DNA of 64,000 nucleotides from Gnetum montanum (Eukaryota > Streptophyta > Gnetopsida > Gnetales > Gnetaceae), in contig MNCI01026334.1 of the NCBI GenBank assembly GCA_015680685.1, positions 1,101,610 through 1,165,609 of the forward strand, written 5' to 3'. A model generated the notes under the pieces. The model saw only the letters and a program-made list of their open reading frames with translations. It made no database searches and was not told the origin of the DNA. Each line of letters starts with the position of its first letter. Position 1 is the first letter of the stretch. This document shows positions 59,437-64,000 of this stretch, piece by piece. A program made the translations under genes and the position numbers.

Positions 59437-60355
59437 TGATGAATGTCAATGTGTCGCATTGCTGGGGCTCCATTTATGTGGTTATGTCTTATCAACAAGG
59501 CTGGGTCGACGTAGCATTTGCTACATCTACAAGGCCCCGTTGATGTAGTACTATAACAAAAACTATAAATACAAGCTTCCAGCTGTGTTTATGGGCATAT
59601 TAGAAGTCATAGTAATAGCAGAGCTCTTATAGTTTGTTCATTTGAAAGTTAGAATATTTTCCCAAGTACTTGGAGCAGAAGTCATTAAGTGTATGGACCT
59701 TTATTTGAGCATTGTTGTACCTGAACCATACTAGTGTGTACGATAATAAAGACGATCTTCTTGATAAACCTTGTAGCGTTCTAGATAGTTTAAATGTTTA
59801 TTCTTACAATTAATGCTTTTAGTTATTTGTTCCATGTTTCTCAGTAATTAAGCTAATTAAGTGATTAAGTAAGATAAGCTAAATAGGTTAAATACATAAG
59901 TACAATTGCTTCAAGTGTAAACACATATTTTCTTAGTAATCCCAACAACGTTATTTCTTAGTGCACCCAGTAGCATAGTGCTTGGTATCCTAACAATGGA
60001 TACGTGGGTTCAGGACATGTACAAAAAGCGGGACTAAATGCTTATGTTAGGACTAGTTAGAGAATAGTTACTTGGTTAAACTAAATTAGTTGTTAAATTA
60101 TTTCATCTCTCTACTTTAAGCACCAAAGAACATAAAACATAAAATAATAAAAATCATATGCCTTGACTACACTTAACCATACCATGTGCATCCCAAGTGT
60201 AATTGGGAAGACAATGAATGACCTTTAGACAAAGGTTCACTTCCTAGAAGATTAGTGTACCAGAAACTATAAGAGTCCATGGAATTTGACCAAATCACGC
60301 ATGAATGCTTTTTGATTCATATGGTTGGGTGTAGGGGTACCTCGACTGCTCATTA
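59437..60355 (+). repeat. 3' LTR of element 3
   Basis: 919 bp, TGATGA...TCATTA, followed by the TSD GATAT. TATA box ACTATAAATACA at 59561-59572. It is uninterrupted and serves as reference for the broken 5' LTR. Confidence 0.92.
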
Positions 60356-60360
60356 GATAT

Positions 60361-61980
60361 GATTTCATAAAATTCTATTTTGAGCATTATAGTATTTATT
60401 AATTTCCTAAAAATCTTGAGAAGGATTTTTTTGTATTTTTAATTAATATTTTAGTTATGTTCTACATGCATTTGGCTTCGCTTACATGACATAGCCTTCA
60501 TTTCCAAACTTGTTTGGGTACATGCTCGAATGTTACCACATTCCCAACCCATGTGAAACATAGTAGAAATGTAATCTAGTAATCCTTTGAAGTAATGTAA
60601 TGGATCCTTGCAATTTCTAGGCAAGTCCCACCACATCCAAACTCAATCATACATGAACACAAGATTAAATACATGTAATTTGTCATATATTTGTAGGCAT
60701 ACCATACCAAAACTAGCATATAAAGCATTAAATCATGCATCTATTTAACACACACCCATGCAAATGAGTACACACATAGATCTAAATATGGATAAATAAT
60801 GAGAAGGTAATGGAAACCCACTACTCATAATTGAAGTCTCATCGAAGCCTAGAAAAATGTAGAAAATTCATAATATAGATAGAACTCTATTTTGGTCTAA
60901 CCAACCTTCGAACCAAAGCACATGAAACAACAAGGTAAAATATAGCTCTTAAAGAATAAGCCCACAAGTTGACAACATTAATAATGAAGAAATAATGGTG
61001 ATTTTAGGTTCAACAAATAAAGTGGTGATGGGCATGATCAAACAAGAAAGAAGTATATTTTTTAACATGTTTTATATAGTATATCCAAATGCATTTTTAT
61101 AATGCTCTAAACATTTTCCTTAGACTAACTAATATGCTTGGCGTGTACATACATAAAATCCACATAACTGTCACATAGTATTTGCAAATTCAAAATCAAT
61201 AAGCATAACACGCATACTACCCAACCACATGCCATAAGCAAGTCCAAGCATCACTAAGCATAGCCACACAACTTAGGTGCATAAATAAAAAACACTATAC
61301 ATAAATCACAAACACATACCATACTATTATTCTTCTCCCCAATCCTTCATCTTTGCTAGTTGTAATACCTACCTAACACATCTCTTAAATCATTATGTAT
61401 AACCATGTCATATAATCATCATAGAAACATCAAAAATCACATCTCAATATCATAAAACATTATAAAGAATCATAAAACATATATCAACATCCCATAGTAA
61501 CTAGCCCACACACACACATATAACCAAATATCATAGCATACCAAGGGCCCTATGGAGGGGTGTGACATACTATTCTAGCACATTTTATATCTTATTTAAC
61601 TACAACAAAATTTTGTAGCACTCTATAGCTAGGTTAGTACAACTGTCTTCCTCATGTTCTTAGAGATCTCAACTTCTATAAAAAATGAAGATCCAATAGA
61701 AAATGATGACACATGTTGTTCATCATGATTGACTTTACATTGAGAATCTTTGACATTAGCTATTACATGTTTGTCACAATAGTTTTAATATTTGAGTTAA
61801 CAATATTCTTATTAGATAAAAGAAATGTAACTATACAAGCTATCTTTTTGGATTGATCAATACTTCCCATAGTACATGTAAAAATATTTAAAGAGGCTTC
61901 TGTCTTCTTTGGTTTATTTATTGTCTTTTAATCATTATTATCATAGACATTATCTTAATTTTCCATATCTTTAACTTTAG
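60361..61980. other. Intergenic DNA, no gene recognised
   Basis: AT-rich. The minus-strand sequence TGTCACACCCCTCC at 61552-61565 is a common start of gypsy-type LTRs in plants, so a minus-oriented solo LTR could occupy part of 60400-61565. I could not find its other end. Confidence 0.4.
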
Positions 61981-61984
61981 ATTA

Positions 61985-62518
61985 TTTTTTCTATCCTCAA
62001 CTTAAACCCATTTTTTCCTTTTTCTTGTCATCTTTTTTCTTGAGTAGAAAAGAATAGACATGAACTAAATGTCCTTCACAATGACAAAAGTTACTAGAAT
62101 TAGGAAGATTATAATATGCAATTGGTTGAATGGAAGTATTCCAATTTCCTTGCAATACCAATTCTTTTTGCAATTAATAAGATTGATTTCAATATAAAAA
62201 TATCTATGAAAACTCAATAATGTGAACATAAACTCCATATGCTTAATGGCACCAACAAGACTAACAATTTTCTACTCAACTCTTTGAAAAATCAATGACA
62301 TATTAAATAGCTTAAAAATAAAGAATTTTAGAATATTCTTCAAATTGTGTATCAAAATCTAGTGTCCATTTAAGAATGATAAACACTATATGGTTATGTA
62401 TAAATGATCCTATATTGATAGCATGTTGCACCATCAAAGCATCATCTAACTCAACAAGTAGAAAAAAATAAGAACAATACTTTGCATGAATGCTTTGAAT
62501 GTTATGTTTTTGAATCAC
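61985..62518 (-). pseudogene. Possible LINE ORF1-like (DUF4283-type) remnant
   Basis: A 68-codon open stretch (62518-62312) has HAKYCSYFFLLVELDDALMV, then VFIILKWTLDFDTQFEEYSK, the rhythm of the DUF4283 domain of plant LINE ORF1 and related proteins. Further on (about 62095) PNSSNFCHCEGHLVHVY resembles the C-x-x-C-x4-H end of the following zinc knuckle. It is heavily decayed. No endonuclease or RT is visible next to it. It could also be chance. Confidence 0.33.
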
Positions 62519-62559
62519 ATCATTTAACTTTGATGATGAGCTAGGTAATCCAAAATTTA

Positions 62560-63911
62560 ACTGAGCACATTCTCCATTACTAATATGCTTTGAAAGATGT
62601 TGTGTACTAGGGGTTGAAAAGTAGTAGAAGCATTGCTAATGAGCAACGAGATACCCTTACGTCCAACCATACAAATCACTAAGGTGTTCACATATGATTT
62701 GATCAAATTCTGTGGACCTATAGTTCTCCGATGCACTAGTTCCTCTAGGAAGTGAAATGGACGTTGAGAACATTCATCGTCTTCCCAACTACACTTGTGA
62801 AGCTTAAGGATATGATTTAAGTGTAATTGAGGTACATGATTTTTATCATTTTATGTTTTATAAGTTTGATCACCTACAACAATAATGAAAGGTAGAGTAA
62901 TTTAGAATCTAATTTATCTATTACCTAGCTAGCATAACACAAGTACCTGTCCCACTTTCCTGAACACATGTAGTGCTACTGGGCTACCAAACGTTAAGTG
63001 TTGTTTGGTTACCAAGCACTATATGTATGCTTGAAGTGGTTGTTCTTGTGTTCATTAACAACTAGAAATTAATTGCTTAATTTAAATGCATTAAAGTAAA
63101 GTGCATTAAAGGAAACATTAATCTATTCTCAGTGCTGCAAGGATTATCAAAAGAGTTCGCTTTTATTCCCATCACATTGTTGCACTTAGGTACATCAATG
63201 TTCAAATAAATATCCGTACACACTCAGACTCCTGCTACAGGCACTCAAAAAATATTCTAACTCTAGAGAACATAAACTACAATGGATTCACTACTTTAAT
63301 TGAAAAACTATATCAAAATTGTGAGTCCAAGCACTATATTTATAGGCTGGTGTATACCCCATGACATTGAATATCTGACATCGCATCTTGGCTCCAACAT
63401 TAGATACCTGACATTGAGGCTCTAACGTCAGATACCCAATGTCAAAGCAGACAAGACATGATTCATCAATTACATAGGCTAAGGGACATCTTTTTATAAG
63501 CAAAAGTTCCTCATAGACTTGTAAATGTGATCTTAACCTAGTATTCTAGATCAATATGGATTTAATTATAACCATTATAATTAATTATAACCATTATATT
63601 TGTCCTAAAAACTATTGTACTTATGCCTTGCTATTGTGTCTAGCACTTGGTCTGCAAATGGTAAAGAGAAGTGGTCTTTGAATGTTGTCATGTTCAATAG
63701 CTTGAAGTGAATACAAATTCTCCACTTGGCACCTTTCTTTGGCATGATCACGAGTAGGCTAATCCACTTTTTGTAAGAAATTGAATATATGAACCTCATT
63801 TTGTATAGTTTTTTAGTCTCTTACTTAACTACCTCCTTAAGTATTGAGTTCAATCTGCATTGAGATAAATAGTTTGGCTTGACTACTAGGTTCATGTATA
63901 TGCAATGCTGG
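62560..63911 (-). pseudogene. RT fragment of another Athila-like element, split by a solo LTR
   Basis: 64 codons (63799-63605) read LLVIMPKKGAKWRICIHFKL, then FSLPFADQVLDTIA, which is RT. The region continues to 63469, where FIKRCPLAY corresponds to the YxKMPFGLCNAP motif, and resumes beyond the solo LTR at 62636-62560 (GCAATGCTTCTAC on the minus strand, matching the end of that motif). Upstream the protease-RT linker is recognisable to 63911, where another LTR starts. Confidence 0.78.
62637..63468 (-). repeat. Solo LTR, Athila-like, minus orientation
   Basis: 832 bp from TGATGAATC (minus strand, 63468) to TCATTA (62637). The flanks ATTGC (62632-62636) and ATTAC (63469-63473) form a 4-of-5 TSD, and removing the LTR joins the two RT halves. 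The U3 (63340-63460) has its own imperfect repeat (GGTATCTGACGTTAGAGCC, GGTATCTAATGTTGGAGCC). TATA GCCTATAAATATAGTGC at about 63328-63344. Same subfamily as 1-569. Confidence 0.88.
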
Positions 63912-64000
63912 TGATAAGCGGTGGAGCAATCCAACACCCAACCATACAAGTCACAAGGGTTCATGCATGACCCAATCATAATCTATGGATAGATAATGTT
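63912..64000 (-). repeat. Start of a further Athila-like LTR, cut by window end
   Basis: TGATAAGCGGTGG at 63912 followed by CCAACACCCAACCATACA matches the 3' end (minus strand) of the other LTRs. No PBS adjoins it, so it is a solo LTR or a 3' LTR inserted in the RT fragment. Confidence 0.75.

Larger units (their letters stand above)
18562..60355 (+). mobile_element. Element 3: Athila-like Ty3/gypsy element split by two nested insertions
   Basis: The outer LTR ends are TGATGAATG at 18562 and TCATTA at 60355. They are flanked by identical five-base target duplications GATAT (18557-18561 and 60356-60360), so the two ends belong to one insertion although 41.8 kb apart. Removing element 2 (19147-28331) and element 4 (28617-48183) leaves about 13 kb: LTR, tRNA-Asp PBS, gag, PR, RT, RH, INT, noncoding region, internal U3-like promoter, second ORF, LTR. 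The coding parts hold many stops. It is the oldest of the three nested elements. Confidence 0.92.

Noticed and set aside
61500-61570. Host gene or promoter near the CA-repeat
   Set aside because: Only a short ACAC microsatellite and a possible LTR start; no exon-like sequence.

Overview
The window is plant nuclear DNA, probably from a seed plant with a large, repeat-rich genome. I found no host gene, tRNA or rRNA. Almost everything recognisable is LTR retrotransposon, most of it decayed by stop codons, frameshifts and CpG loss. Primer-binding sites complementary to tRNA-Asp or initiator tRNA-Met, Athila-type and Tat-type reverse transcriptases, and a two-RNase-H Tat pol all point to plants. 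The species cannot be named from this sequence.

Layout. (1) 570-8526, minus strand: Athila-like Ty3/gypsy element 1, with 5' LTR, PBS, gag, PR, RT, RH, INT and 3' noncoding region. It is cut at 570 by an oppositely oriented LTR (1-569). (2) 11028-17469, minus: element 5, a pol-less element with a copia-type PBS and gag plus a second ORF. (3) 18562-60355, plus: element 3, an Athila-like element with a perfect GATAT target-site duplication (TSD). Two younger elements are nested in it. Element 2 (19147-28331, minus, pol-less Athila relative with gag and a second ORF) lies in its 5' LTR. Element 4 (28617-48183, plus, 19.6-kb Tat/Ogre-like element with a perfect AACAT TSD) lies just after its PBS. 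(4) 62560-63911, minus: an RT fragment of another Athila-like element, split by a solo LTR. A further LTR begins at 63912.

The main observation is a shared architecture. Elements 2, 3, 4 and 5 each carry an accessory gene separate from gag-pol. It lies downstream in sense in 2, 3 and 5, and antisense inside a probable intron between protease and RT in 4. In each case the accessory gene is preceded by an array of short, often palindromic motifs of the same kind that fill that element's own LTR U3. The motif differs between elements: AAGACGTCTT in element 5, GATATC/GTAC palindromes in element 2, a GGGGCC/TCGATG repeat in element 3, and GTCACGCTG/CAGCGTGAC in element 4. Three of the four arrays are followed by a TATA-like box and then the accessory start codon; in element 4 the array is also upstream, but its promoter and first exon are less certain. 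Pol-less elements 2 and 5 have kept gag, this ORF and the arrays. I infer matched pairs of regulatory protein and cis-array, comparable in logic to VANC proteins and their motif arrays in VANDAL transposons. No such function is shown by sequence alone.

Stretches with no identifiable gene are 8527-11022, 17470-18556 and 60361-61980; they are AT-rich, old intergenic or repeat DNA.
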